Positions 36,215 to 44,730 of a stretch of DNA of 64,000 bases are shown here, piece by piece. The translations under genes and the position numbers were made by a program. The notes beneath the pieces are model-generated. The model was not told the origin of the DNA, ran no database searches, and saw only the letters and a list, made by a program, of their open reading frames with translations. Every line of letters begins with the position of its first letter. The stretch's first letter is position 1. This stretch comes from JANQIO01 sp965229625 (GTDB lineage: Bacteria; Pseudomonadota; Gammaproteobacteria; Pseudomonadales; Halieaceae): assembly GCA_965229625.1 (NCBI GenBank), contig CBDDJJ010000002.1, positions 1,550,001 through 1,614,000 of the forward strand, written 5' to 3'.

Positions 36215-36556
36215 ATGACCCACAAGATTCACGAGAACCACGATCATGCCCACGGCCCAGACTGCGGCCACGTCGCAGTGCAACACGGCAATCACGTTGG
36301 TTACCTGCACGACGGCCACCTCCACTGTGCTCACGATGACCACTACGACGAACACGTGATCGAGGTGTCAGAGGAGAACCCGGAAGGATGCAGGCCACAC
36401 ACCTGTGAGGGCCACGACCCGGACCATGTGCATGGCCCTGGCTGCGGACACGATGCAGTACCCCACGGCGACCACGTCTGCTACCTGGTGGACGGTCACC
36501 TGCATCACCCCCACGGCGACCACTGCGACGACCACGGCCCGCTGAAGCTGGCCTGA
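36215..36556 (+). CDS. Histidine-rich tandem-repeat metal-binding protein
   Basis: A 113-residue soluble protein with 27 His and 7 Cys residues, no signal peptide and no membrane segment. It is built from two similar units, residues 11-47 (HAHGPDCGHVAVQHGNHVGY, then LHDGHLH) and 71-107 (HVHGPGCGHDAVPHGDHVCY, then LVDGHLH), joined by an acidic linker. Strong binding of nickel, zinc or similar ions is expected. It follows the ArsR-type gene by 25 bases, so it is probably derepressed by metal. Adjacent to a nickel hydrogenase operon, nickel storage is attractive; zinc buffering is an equal alternative. Confidence 0.8.
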   Translation: MTHKIHENHDHAHGPDCGHVAVQHGNHVGYLHDGHLHCAHDDHYDEHVIEVSEENPEGCRPHTCEGHDPDHVHGPGCGHDAVPHGDHVCYLVDGHLHHPHGDHCDDHGPLKLA

Positions 36557-36567
36557 GCGAGCCTTGT

Positions 36568-38418
36568 TTACCTGCCCTTCCTGTCCTGGAGGGGCATCTC
36601 CGGTTCCGCCGGCCCTGCTGTCGTGTGCTCCTGGCTGACGTCGAGGCGATAGACGGCAGCCTCGCCAAAGCGAACCAGCACGCTGCCACCGGGGGCCAGA
36701 TGGCAGGGTGGGTAAACACACTTCTCTCCAATGAAGCGGTAAGATGGGGCGTTCTGTTCCCTCAGCTTGTCCAGGTACACCACATTGACATGCGCCCGGG
36801 TCACCGCGCGCCCTGCGAGCGCGGGCACCCAGAGGCCGGCGTCGCCATAACGTGTTTCAATCACCGCATCCGGCGGTGTGTTTTCTGCAATCCAGTCTAG
36901 AGCAGCCAGGTCATTGTCCGTGGCTGCCGCGTACTCACCCTGTTTCACGGCAAAGTCCTTGTGATTGTTCCGCACACCCTGCACCACCACCAGCAGGAGC
37001 AACCCGGTAACTACCGTTGTGCGCCAATGTGATGCCAGCCGGCCCAGACCGGCATCGAGCGACAGGGCAAACAGCAGCGCAAGCGGCAGCAGCATCATCA
37101 GGGCGACGCGCTCCGGGTAGATCAGGTAGGACAGGGGCAGCACCCAGTACCGGGTATTGATGATGAGCGCCGCTCCGGCAAGTAGCATTGCCAGCGCAAA
37201 CACCACAATCGGGTCGCGCTCAGGTCCGCGCAGGCGTGGCAGCAGCAACAGGCCCAGACCCGCGGTCAGCAGCAGCAAGGTCGCATCCAGCCTGCCCGCC
37301 AGGTAGAGCGGTACCGTCCACAGCGCATCTTGCCAGCTGCCCTGCCAGCTGTGGGGCATGTCCCGCACCCAGTCCTTTATCCAGTCGACGGTCGCAGGCG
37401 TCACCATCTCCATATCGATCGCCAACAGGTAAGGAGCCGTCAGCACACAACCTACCAGGCCCAGGCTCAGCAGCGGCAGGAAGCAGCGCCGCCACCCACC
37501 ACTCACCGTGAGGTAGGCGGGCATCGCCACCAACAGCAGGTAAAACGCCTGCACCAGCACGATGGTGTGCGTGGTAATCAGACCCGCCAGCACAAGCCCG
37601 CCCGGTACCGCTGCACGGTAGCCTTCGCGCGGGATGTCCAACAACAACAGGGCTAGCACCACCGCCAGCGCAGTCGCCAGGACGGTCGGGTTCCCGCCCC
37701 AGATGACAAAACCGGCTGGATCATCGGCCAGCAGGTTGAACGCCAGCGCTGCAAGTGCGGACGACGCCGGCCCGCAGAAGCGGCGTACCAGCGCGTAGGT
37801 CGACAGCAACAACAGGGCGTGGGATGCACTGCTCACCAGCAACGCGGCCCGGTGAATGCCCACGCCCAGATGGTCCGAGACCAATGCCACCAGAAACTGA
37901 AAACCAACAGGGAAAATGCTGAAGTCATCGATGGGCAGGATCGGGGCGTAGCTGTCGGGGACGCCACCGGCGTTCTGGATCAGTGCCGCGACATAGGTGT
38001 GCATGCTCATGTCCGCTCCGGCCGGTACGGGGGAGTACCAGAGCGCCTCAAACCTCAGCAGCGCCATCGACAGGACCAGAAGCACCCACAATCCTTCACT
38101 GGTGGACCACGTCCACGGGAGGCAGCGGGAACCACGGCTGTACACCAGGAACCACAACCCAGCGACGGTCAACAGGCGCAGCGTCCAACCCAGGGCTTCA
38201 AAATTACCCCCCACGGCACCGAGCAGCCAGAAAGCCGACATCCAGACCGACAGGGACGCGGCCGCTGAGACCACCAGCAGGCTCACTGGCTCCCTGGCAC
38301 CGGGGTGAAGGGCAAATAGCACGCCCGGCGCCAGGATGAGGGCGGCGGGTGTCGCGAGCATCGCAATGGAAATGGCCAGCGCCAGAGTTACGAGCCGGCG
38401 GTCAATGTCTGCATCCAT
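36568..38418 (-). CDS. Large integral membrane protein, glycosyltransferase-like
   Basis: A 616-residue polytopic membrane protein with about a dozen hydrophobic helices (such as LVTLALAISIAMLATPAALILAPG) and a periplasmic-looking C-terminal portion of about 130 residues (YAAATDNDLAALDWIAENTPPDAVIETRYGD). An acidic loop after the first helices (PVPAGADMSMHTYV) recalls the layout of lipid-linked-sugar glycosyltransferases of the GT-C fold, where an Asp is catalytic. Substrate unknown. The ATG at 38416-38418 is preferred over one 25 codons upstream because it reduces overlap with the divergent gene. Confidence 0.65.
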   Translation of the reverse strand: MDADIDRRLVTLALAISIAMLATPAALILAPGVLFALHPGAREPVSLLVVSAAASLSVWMSAFWLLGAVGGNFEALGWTLRLLTVAGLWFLVYSRGSRCLPWTWSTSEGLWVLLVLSMALLRFEALWYSPVPAGADMSMHTYVAALIQNAGGVPDSYAPILPIDDFSIFPVGFQFLVALVSDHLGVGIHRAALLVSSASHALLLLSTYALVRRFCGPASSALAALAFNLLADDPAGFVIWGGNPTVLATALAVVLALLLLDIPREGYRAAVPGGLVLAGLITTHTIVLVQAFYLLLVAMPAYLTVSGGWRRCFLPLLSLGLVGCVLTAPYLLAIDMEMVTPATVDWIKDWVRDMPHSWQGSWQDALWTVPLYLAGRLDATLLLLTAGLGLLLLPRLRGPERDPIVVFALAMLLAGAALIINTRYWVLPLSYLIYPERVALMMLLPLALLFALSLDAGLGRLASHWRTTVVTGLLLLVVVQGVRNNHKDFAVKQGEYAAATDNDLAALDWIAENTPPDAVIETRYGDAGLWVPALAGRAVTRAHVNVVYLDKLREQNAPSYRFIGEKCVYPPCHLAPGGSVLVRFGEAAVYRLDVSQEHTTAGPAEPEMPLQDRKGR

Positions 38419-38581
38419 GGGTTCACTGGCCTGGCGCAAACCGCCAAGATAATTGAGGTGGCAGAAACGCTCAATATCCGCGATGGACTGCATCGAGGTG
38501 GATCAAGCCTGCTTGATGCTGCGCATCGAGGACGATTGCTTTACCCTACTGGGCCCAACGACTGATTCGGGAAGAATAACC

Positions 38582-38926
38582 TTGGCCTACGAACTCACCG
38601 GAAAAATTAAGCTCATCCAGGAACCGAAAACCTTCGACAGCGGCTTCACCAAGCGGGAGATGGTGGTGATCGTCGAGGACGGCAAATACCCCCAGGAGAT
38701 CAACCTCGAGTTTGTTCAGGACAAGGTGGCGCTGCTGGATAAGCTGCAGCCGGGCCAGAACGTCACCGTCAGCTTCGATATTCGCGGTCGCGAGTACAAT
38801 GGTCGCTACTTCAATAACCTGCAGGGCTGGAAGATCGTCACCGGGGACGAGGGCACCATGGATACTTCGGCGCCACCCCAGGATATGCCACCGGCTGATG
38901 CCTACGACGACGATATTCCTTTCTAG
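38582..38926 (+). CDS. DUF3127 single-strand-binding-like protein
   Basis: A 114-residue OB-fold-type protein starting at a TTG (LAYELTGKIKLIQEPKTF), the position where family members begin; the frame is open for 43 more codons upstream, but that part is not family-like. Conserved segments are FTKREMVV, YPQEINLEFVQDK, and FDIRGREYNGRYFNNLQGWKI. The acidic tail ends DDDIPF, like the C-terminal tip of SSB that recruits partner proteins. A role on single-stranded nucleic acid is inferred from the fold and tail, not shown. Confidence 0.75.
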   Translation: MAYELTGKIKLIQEPKTFDSGFTKREMVVIVEDGKYPQEINLEFVQDKVALLDKLQPGQNVTVSFDIRGREYNGRYFNNLQGWKIVTGDEGTMDTSAPPQDMPPADAYDDDIPF

Positions 38927-39147
38927 CCCTGGCGCCGACAACCAGCCCGTCCCCCCGGCCCATCCAGAGGGCTGACAGAGAGCCCGCCCATGGGCTCCGG
39001 CCGCGCGTGTTCGCCACTCAGGTGTCATCCACCGCGAATACCTAATATCATGTAGCCCCCCAAAGCCGCACACCGTGGTGCCCGACCTGCAAGCCGGGTA
39101 ACTCGTGGTGATACGACAACAAATAATGCAGGCGAGCAGGCACCCTT

Positions 39148-41061
39148 ATGATCCAGCAACCCACGCTGTCCCCGCTAAAGGAGCTGGGGCATCTCGTTGA
39201 AGTAGAAGCGAACAAGCAGCGGTTAATTCTCGCAAGCGTCAGTCTGTTCGGCTTCGTCTTGTTGATGATTTATGGTGTCGCGCACATCAGCATCGACGAA
39301 TCACGGCTCGGCTCCTTCTATGTACTCTGCGCGGGCTTCTGTGCCGCCAACCTCGTCTATCTGTACAAGCGGACCAGCAGTACCATTCCTCTCACAGTGC
39401 TCAACACGACGCTGGGCGGTATCTGCGTTGTATTGCTATATCGGGGCATGATAGGAGGCTTCGAGCCCTACTGGCTGTTCCCGGTTCTCTGCATAAGCCT
39501 GTTGATCAACCGATTCGCGCACGCTCTCACCTCGGCGGTGCTGCTGGTGGCACTTACGCTGGCAGCCCAGGTACTCGGCGGCTTTTCCCTGTTCGACACA
39601 CCGTTTGCCGAAAACTCGGGACTGAGGCTGCTGCTGTCGCTTTCCGGTATGGCCTGCATCGTGTTGGTCGCCGTGTACCGGACAGAGCGGGCCAGCAAGC
39701 TGCTGATGGAACTACACGAGGAAGACGTACACCGCCTGGCTTACTACGACAGCCTGACCGGCCTCGCCAATCGCCCCAGCTACCTCAGGTGGCTGGGTAA
39801 AGTGCTGGAGCGCGCCCGGAACGACGCTGGCAGTCTGGCTGTGCTCTATATCGACCTCGACAACTTCAAGCAGATCAATGATCGCCACGGCCACCGGCAG
39901 GGTGACCGGGTGCTGGTTGAGTTCGGCAATCGCCTTGCGAACTGCGTGCGGCCTCAGGATGGCACGACCCGACTTTATGCTGACGAGGATGTCGCCAGGC
40001 TGGCCGGCGACGAATTCGTTGTCACCCTGCACAACCTACGCGAGCCCGCGGACGCGGCGCAGGTTGCCCGCCGTATCCTTGCGCTTTTCGAAGAGGGATT
40101 TCATGTTGACGATTTCACCCATCCCATCAGTGCCAGTATCGGTATTACCTTCAGTCAGTGCGGCGATTTGGACGCGGAGACCCTGTTGAACCAGGCTGAC
40201 TCGGCCATGTACCACGCGAAGCAGACGGGGAAAAACACCATGAGCTTTTTCTCAAGAAGCATCGCCGAGGCTGTGTCCGAACGACGGGACATCCAGCAGG
40301 CGTTGCAGGTGGCATTGGCCGAGAACCTGCTGCAACTGCACTACATGCCGATCTTTGCCAGCGACTCCCTGGAGATTGTTGGCGTCGAGGCGTTGATACG
40401 CTCCAGGCACCCCCTGCTGCAGAATGCGGGCCCAGAGCGTTTCATTCCGATCGCGGAAGCCAGCGGCCAGATTCGATCAATAGACGCGTGGGTCCTGCGA
40501 AATGCCATCGGCATGCAGCGCACACTCCGCGACCACGCAGCATTCAACGGCAAAATGAGCATCAACGTATCCGCTGTGGAGTTACATAACCCGGAGCTGC
40601 CAGTGACGCTTGCGGAGAGCCTATCCGAGCATGGTGTTTCTCCCGAAGACATCGAAATCGAGATCACGGAAACAGCGCTGATTACGGGTGACGAGTTGAG
40701 CTTGCGCACCCTTCATCAAATCCGGGAGACCGGCGTGTCGATTTGCCTCGATGATTTCGGCACCGGATACACCGCCTTCAACCAGCTAATGAACTACCCC
40801 GTCAGTACGCTCAAGATCGACCGCAGCTTCGTTCAGCAGATATTCGCCGGGGACAGGACCCACCGGAAAATGGCCGGCATGCTGAAGAAGCTGGCTGAGC
40901 TCTATGAACTACAGGTGATTGCGGAAGGTGTGGAAACCGCTCAACAGCTTAAGTATCTCAAGCGCATTGGTTGTGACAGCGTGCAGGGCTACTTCCTCGC
41001 ACGCCCGATGACGTCCAAAAAGCTGATAGAACTCCTGCAAGACCCGATGCGCAAGCGCTAA
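39148..41061 (+). CDS. Membrane-bound GGDEF-EAL cyclic-di-GMP protein
   Basis: A 637-residue protein that may make and/or degrade cyclic di-GMP. Five or six N-terminal helices (to about residue 178) form an integral sensor region; then a GGDEF domain (YYDSLTGLANR, active-site variant AGDEF near residue 286) and an EAL domain (GVEALIRSRHP near 413, MSINVSAVEL, DDFGTGYTAF, AEGVETAQQ). The A in AGDEF is tolerated in active cyclases. The EAL residues visible for metal binding are intact, so phosphodiesterase activity is likely. Stands alone. Confidence 0.92.
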   Translation: MIQQPTLSPLKELGHLVEVEANKQRLILASVSLFGFVLLMIYGVAHISIDESRLGSFYVLCAGFCAANLVYLYKRTSSTIPLTVLNTTLGGICVVLLYRGMIGGFEPYWLFPVLCISLLINRFAHALTSAVLLVALTLAAQVLGGFSLFDTPFAENSGLRLLLSLSGMACIVLVAVYRTERASKLLMELHEEDVHRLAYYDSLTGLANRPSYLRWLGKVLERARNDAGSLAVLYIDLDNFKQINDRHGHRQGDRVLVEFGNRLANCVRPQDGTTRLYADEDVARLAGDEFVVTLHNLREPADAAQVARRILALFEEGFHVDDFTHPISASIGITFSQCGDLDAETLLNQADSAMYHAKQTGKNTMSFFSRSIAEAVSERRDIQQALQVALAENLLQLHYMPIFASDSLEIVGVEALIRSRHPLLQNAGPERFIPIAEASGQIRSIDAWVLRNAIGMQRTLRDHAAFNGKMSINVSAVELHNPELPVTLAESLSEHGVSPEDIEIEITETALITGDELSLRTLHQIRETGVSICLDDFGTGYTAFNQLMNYPVSTLKIDRSFVQQIFAGDRTHRKMAGMLKKLAELYELQVIAEGVETAQQLKYLKRIGCDSVQGYFLARPMTSKKLIELLQDPMRKR

Positions 41062-41142
41062 TCAACGCCGGCAGAAAGTCGGCGGGGCATCCAGGTGTTC
41101 CGCTTGAACTCAGCGAGCAGAAGGGGAAACTTCCGGGGTGAT

Positions 41143-41174
41143 AAAAAACCACTGGGGCTTGCGCACCAGTGGTT
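41143..41174 (-). terminator. Rho-independent terminator
   Basis: Perfect 9-bp stem AACCACTGG/CCAGTGGTT (41147-41155 and 41166-41174); on the minus strand it is followed by a T run (A tract 41143-41148). It lies about 20 bases after the stop of the small minus-strand gene. It could also slow transcription coming from the GGDEF-EAL gene. Confidence 0.8.
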
Positions 41175-41192
41175 CTATTTCGCCGCTGGCAA

Positions 41193-41453
41193 CTAGTCGT
41201 TGGCGGCAGCGCGTTGGCGAATGCTGTGGTTCCTGTTCAGCGTGCCGTCTTCTTCGAGAACACCGGCAACCGAACCATCTTCGTACTCAAGTACGATGGT
41301 GGGGCGGCGTACAAACTTTACCGACCATCCAAACTGCAGGGCCCGGTCCAAACCGCTGATCTGAGCAGGCGTCAGGTAACGATCAAGGTTGATCGGCACC
41401 GGCACAATGCCCTTTCTTTTATCTTGTATGGCCATCTCCGGGCCCTCACTCAC
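41193..41453 (-). CDS. Conserved small protein of unknown function
   Basis: An 86-residue soluble protein with a Pro-rich beginning (IVPVPINLDRYLTPAQ) followed by a helix and beta segment (GLDRALQFGWSVKFVRRPTIVLEYEDG) and a short polar tail. Starts at 41453 or at the ATG six codons on (MAIQDKRKG). The pattern resembles a small uncharacterised protein common in gammaproteobacteria; no function is assigned. It has its own terminator. Confidence 0.7.
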   Translation of the reverse strand: MSEGPEMAIQDKRKGIVPVPINLDRYLTPAQISGLDRALQFGWSVKFVRRPTIVLEYEDGSVAGVLEEDGTLNRNHSIRQRAAAND

Positions 41454-41538
41454 TCCGTCTACACCCCTGATTTAGCACAGGGGCGCACAATCGGACCGCA
41501 TGGGCTTACCGATCTGTGAACCAGCTCACGAGACAGGC

Positions 41539-43368
41539 CTAATTCGAGCCCGCACTCTCTCTGGAGTCCACGTCTGGTGCCACCTCCTGCTCCAGGGCGA
41601 TAACTTCATCTCCACGATCAGGATTGGGGCTATCATCGCTGGTAAATGCCTGAATCAGGCCACTGCGTTTGATCACGAATAGCGGTGTGCGCTGGCCTTC
41701 GTACTTGCTCTCGTAGGCCGCCCAGTCAAACTCCTCGGTCAACGTGGTAGTAGTAACCCTGCGCCCGCGTAATACGGCACTGACCAGGTCGGAATAGCGC
41801 ACATCCTCGCCGAACAGCCGGTTGCCCACGTAGCTAACGGCGGCCTTGCGCTTGCCCGCGGACTTCTCGTCAGCTGGAGCGATAACAGCATAGATACGCT
41901 GCTTGCCGAACTCGTTGCGGAAATGCACGGCGGCGGTGTAGTTCAGGTGCCGCTGCCGCGACAGCGCCAGCAAGCCGCCGATGCCGCTGAGGTCGAGATG
42001 GGCTTCAGCGTGCTCGGAGGCAGGGTTGCCGTAGTAGGTTTCAAGCCCCCCCATGCGCGCCTGGCTCAGGTCGTCCCAGTTGGTGTCGGCCAGCACACAG
42101 CGAAAATCGTGCTCCTTGAGCGCCTTGGCGAGGGCTCGGGAGAATGGGTTAGCGCCGACGATCAGGAAACCCCGCGGCGAGGGTTCGGCCACACCCAGCA
42201 AACGGGCGAGAGGTCGGGCGATGGCACTCTGCAGCAGGACCGTGCCAACGATCATTGAGAAAGTCAGCGGCACCAGCAGGGCGGCATCGGGATTACCTTC
42301 GGCCAGCAGGCGCTCGGCAAAGATGGCCGAGATGGCTGCCGCCACGATGCCACGTGGCGCGATCCAGGCCAGCAACGCCCGTTCGCGCCAGCTGGTATCG
42401 GAACCCAGGGTACTGACCAAAACTTTGAGCGGCCGGGCTACGAACTGCAGTGCCGCCAGTAGGATCAGGGCTTGCCAGCCCACAGTCAGCAGTTGATCGA
42501 TGTCGATGCGCGCCGCCAGCAGAATGAACAACACCGAAATCAGCAACAGGCTAAGGTGCTCCTTGAAGTTTAGGATGGGGTGGATGTCCACCTCGTCACG
42601 GTTAGCCAGCCACATGCCCATGGCAGTCACTGCCAGCAAGCCAGACTCGTGGGTGATGGCATTGGACAGAGTGAAGGTCACCAGCACCAGGCTGAGGGTT
42701 GCTAAGTTATGCAGGTACTCCGGCATCAGATTGCGGGACAGGATCGTGCCGAGAATCATGCCAGCCACAATACCCAACACACTACCGGCCAGCAGGGCCT
42801 GCAGAAACAGGCCAATAGCGGCGCCAAAGGCGTCTTCCGTGGCACTGGCGAGGATGAATTCGAAGGTCATCACCGCCAGCAGGGCGCCAATCGGGTCGAT
42901 GGCGATACCTTCCCACCGCAAGATGTTGGCAATCTTGCGGTTGGGGCGCACAGTCCGCAGCATCGGTGCAATCACCGTCGGTCCAGTGACGATAACGATA
43001 GCGCCGAACAGGGCACTGAGCTCCCAGTCGAAGCCGAAGATCAGCCGCGTGGCGGCTGCCACCACCACCCAGGTGACCAGCGCGCCGAGGGTGATCATGC
43101 GCTGCACCACGCCACCGACGCCGCGAATCTCCCTGAAGTCCAGGGTCAGTGCGCCTTCAAACAAGATGATGGCCACCGAAAGGGAGACCGTCGGCATGAG
43201 AAAATCACCCAACAGCGCGTCCGGGCTAAGAAGGCCGCTGATCGGCCCCGATATAAGACCGGCGATAAGCAGGAAGAGGATCGCAGGCAGCCGCACCCGC
43301 CAAGCCAGCCACTGGCAAAGACTGGCCAGCAACAACACCAGCGCGATAATCAGACCAATGTCCAGCAT
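41539..43368 (-). CDS. Monovalent cation/proton antiporter with TrkA-N domain
   Basis: A 609-residue membrane protein of the CPA superfamily. From the ATG at 43366-43368 (MLDIGLIIALVLLL) there are about 12 membrane helices; the segments FEGALTLDF, GPTVIAPML and EGIAIDPIGALLA mark the transport core with the acidic ion-binding residue. After about residue 390 comes a cytoplasmic TrkA-N nucleotide-binding domain (FLIVGANPFSRALAKAL), which may sense NAD(H). Sodium or potassium exchange for protons is expected. The gene begins one base after the stop of the upstream DUF385 gene. Confidence 0.87.
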   Translation of the reverse strand: MLDIGLIIALVLLLASLCQWLAWRVRLPAILFLLIAGLISGPISGLLSPDALLGDFLMPTVSLSVAIILFEGALTLDFREIRGVGGVVQRMITLGALVTWVVVAAATRLIFGFDWELSALFGAIVIVTGPTVIAPMLRTVRPNRKIANILRWEGIAIDPIGALLAVMTFEFILASATEDAFGAAIGLFLQALLAGSVLGIVAGMILGTILSRNLMPEYLHNLATLSLVLVTFTLSNAITHESGLLAVTAMGMWLANRDEVDIHPILNFKEHLSLLLISVLFILLAARIDIDQLLTVGWQALILLAALQFVARPLKVLVSTLGSDTSWRERALLAWIAPRGIVAAAISAIFAERLLAEGNPDAALLVPLTFSMIVGTVLLQSAIARPLARLLGVAEPSPRGFLIVGANPFSRALAKALKEHDFRCVLADTNWDDLSQARMGGLETYYGNPASEHAEAHLDLSGIGGLLALSRQRHLNYTAAVHFRNEFGKQRIYAVIAPADEKSAGKRKAAVSYVGNRLFGEDVRYSDLVSAVLRGRRVTTTTLTEEFDWAAYESKYEGQRTPLFVIKRSGLIQAFTSDDSPNPDRGDEVIALEQEVAPDVDSRESAGSN

Positions 43369-43369
43369 C

Positions 43370-43828
43370 CTAGCCCAAATGAATTTCCACCAGTACCAGC
43401 CGGGGTGCGGCCTCGGCCAGGCTGTCAGGCAGAGGGGTGCGATCGGCCCCCAGCTTGACGCCGTAGACCACCGCATCTCTCGGCAAGGCTGTCAAAAAGG
43501 CGGTTACCCCCTCACGCAACTCGGGGCTGTCGCCCTCGTACAGTGAGGCAGTGCCGGTATGGCGCCCGCCGGCAATTTCCACCTCCACCGGCTTGTCGCC
43601 ACCGCGAAAGTTCTTCCACCAGTTGGTATTGGTGCTAGACAGCAGCCGCACCAGGTTGTCCTCGCGGGTATAGCTCAAGGGCGTGTTCAGGGCGCGGCCG
43701 CTCTTGCGGCCGGTGAAATGCAGGATGGCAATATTGCCGCTGGCGATTCCGTGCAGGGGCGAGCGTAACAGGCAGCGCGCCACCGGGTTGAGCAGGTAGC
43801 GGTAGAAGGCGTGGCCAATATTCGCCAT
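43370..43828 (-). CDS. DUF385/deazaflavin-dependent nitroreductase-family protein
   Basis: A 152-residue split-barrel flavin-type protein starting MANIGHAFYRYLLN. Recognisable are ILHFTGRKSGRALNTPLSY and WWKNFRGGDKPVEVEIAGG, the family's cofactor-binding stretch. In actinobacteria relatives use F420; in this lineage the cofactor is not known. The ATG at 43826-43828 is chosen over an earlier start because it avoids overlap with the upstream gene. It precedes the antiporter by one base, so they are cotranscribed. Confidence 0.75.
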   Translation of the reverse strand: MANIGHAFYRYLLNPVARCLLRSPLHGIASGNIAILHFTGRKSGRALNTPLSYTREDNLVRLLSSTNTNWWKNFRGGDKPVEVEIAGGRHTGTASLYEGDSPELREGVTAFLTALPRDAVVYGVKLGADRTPLPDSLAEAAPRLVLVEIHLG

Positions 43829-43835
43829 GACAGGC

Positions 43836-44672
43836 TCAGGAAATATCGCCGGCGTCGTGGCGTTCTGGCACCTGCAACTCCTCGTCACCCCAGGTGGTAT
43901 TCACCCGGCGACCGCGCTGCACGGCGGGCCGCTCCTTGATCTGGTTGGCCCAGCGCAGCACGTTCTTGTAGGACTCGACTTCGAGGAACTCCTGGGCCTC
44001 GTAGATCTTGCCGGTCACCAGCACCCCGTACCAGGGCCAGGTCGCCATATCGGCGATGCTGTAGTGATCGCCCGCCAGGTACTCGCGCTCTGCAAGGTTA
44101 CGGTCCAGTACGTCGAGCTGGCGCTTCACTTCCATGGCGTAGCGATTGATGGGGTACTCCCACTTTTCCGGCGCGTAGGCGTAGAAGTGCCCGAAGCCCC
44201 CACCCAGGAAAGGGGCGCTGCCCATCTGCCACATCAACCAGCACAGCGTCTCAGCGCGAGCAGCCGTGTCGGTCGGCAGGAACTCACCGAACTTCTCTGC
44301 CAGGTGAATCAACATGGCGCCGGATTCGAACAGCCGCAGCGGCGTGTCACCGCCGCGGTCCACCATGGCCGGAATCTTGGAGTTCGGATTCACCTCTACA
44401 AAACCCGAGGAAAACTGGTCGCCCTCACCAATATTGATGATCCAGGCATCGTACTCGGCACCCTCGTGGCCCAGCGCAAGCAGCTCTTCCAGCATGATCG
44501 TGACCTTGACCCCATTGGGTGTGCCCAGGGAGTAGAGCTGGATGGGGTGCTTGCCCACTGGCAGCTCCTTGTCATGGGTGGGGCCCGCGATCGGCCGGTT
44601 GATATTGGCAAAGCGGCCGCCGCTCTCCGAGTCCCAGGTCCAGACCTTGGGGGGTTCATACGCTTGTGTCAT
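43836..44672 (-). CDS. yghU: Glutathione S-transferase-like disulfide reductase, YghU type
   Basis: A 278-residue protein starting MTQAYEPPKVWTWD at the ATG at 44670-44672, preceded by GGAG. It has a thioredoxin-like domain (IQLYSLGTPNGVKVTIMLEELL, NPNSKIPAMVD, LFESGAMLIHLAEKFG) and an all-helical C-terminal domain (YAMEVKRQLDVLDRNL, YSIADMATWPWY). Lacks an active-site Cys, as in the glutathione-dependent disulfide-bond reductases YghU/YfcG. First of three genes running to the antiporter. Confidence 0.88.
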   Translation of the reverse strand: MTQAYEPPKVWTWDSESGGRFANINRPIAGPTHDKELPVGKHPIQLYSLGTPNGVKVTIMLEELLALGHEGAEYDAWIINIGEGDQFSSGFVEVNPNSKIPAMVDRGGDTPLRLFESGAMLIHLAEKFGEFLPTDTAARAETLCWLMWQMGSAPFLGGGFGHFYAYAPEKWEYPINRYAMEVKRQLDVLDRNLAEREYLAGDHYSIADMATWPWYGVLVTGKIYEAQEFLEVESYKNVLRWANQIKERPAVQRGRRVNTTWGDEELQVPERHDAGDIS

Positions 44673-44730
44673 GAAGTCTCCATCATGTGATTGAGTGGGT
44701 GTTGTCCTGTAAAACGTTGGTGAGGGTCGA

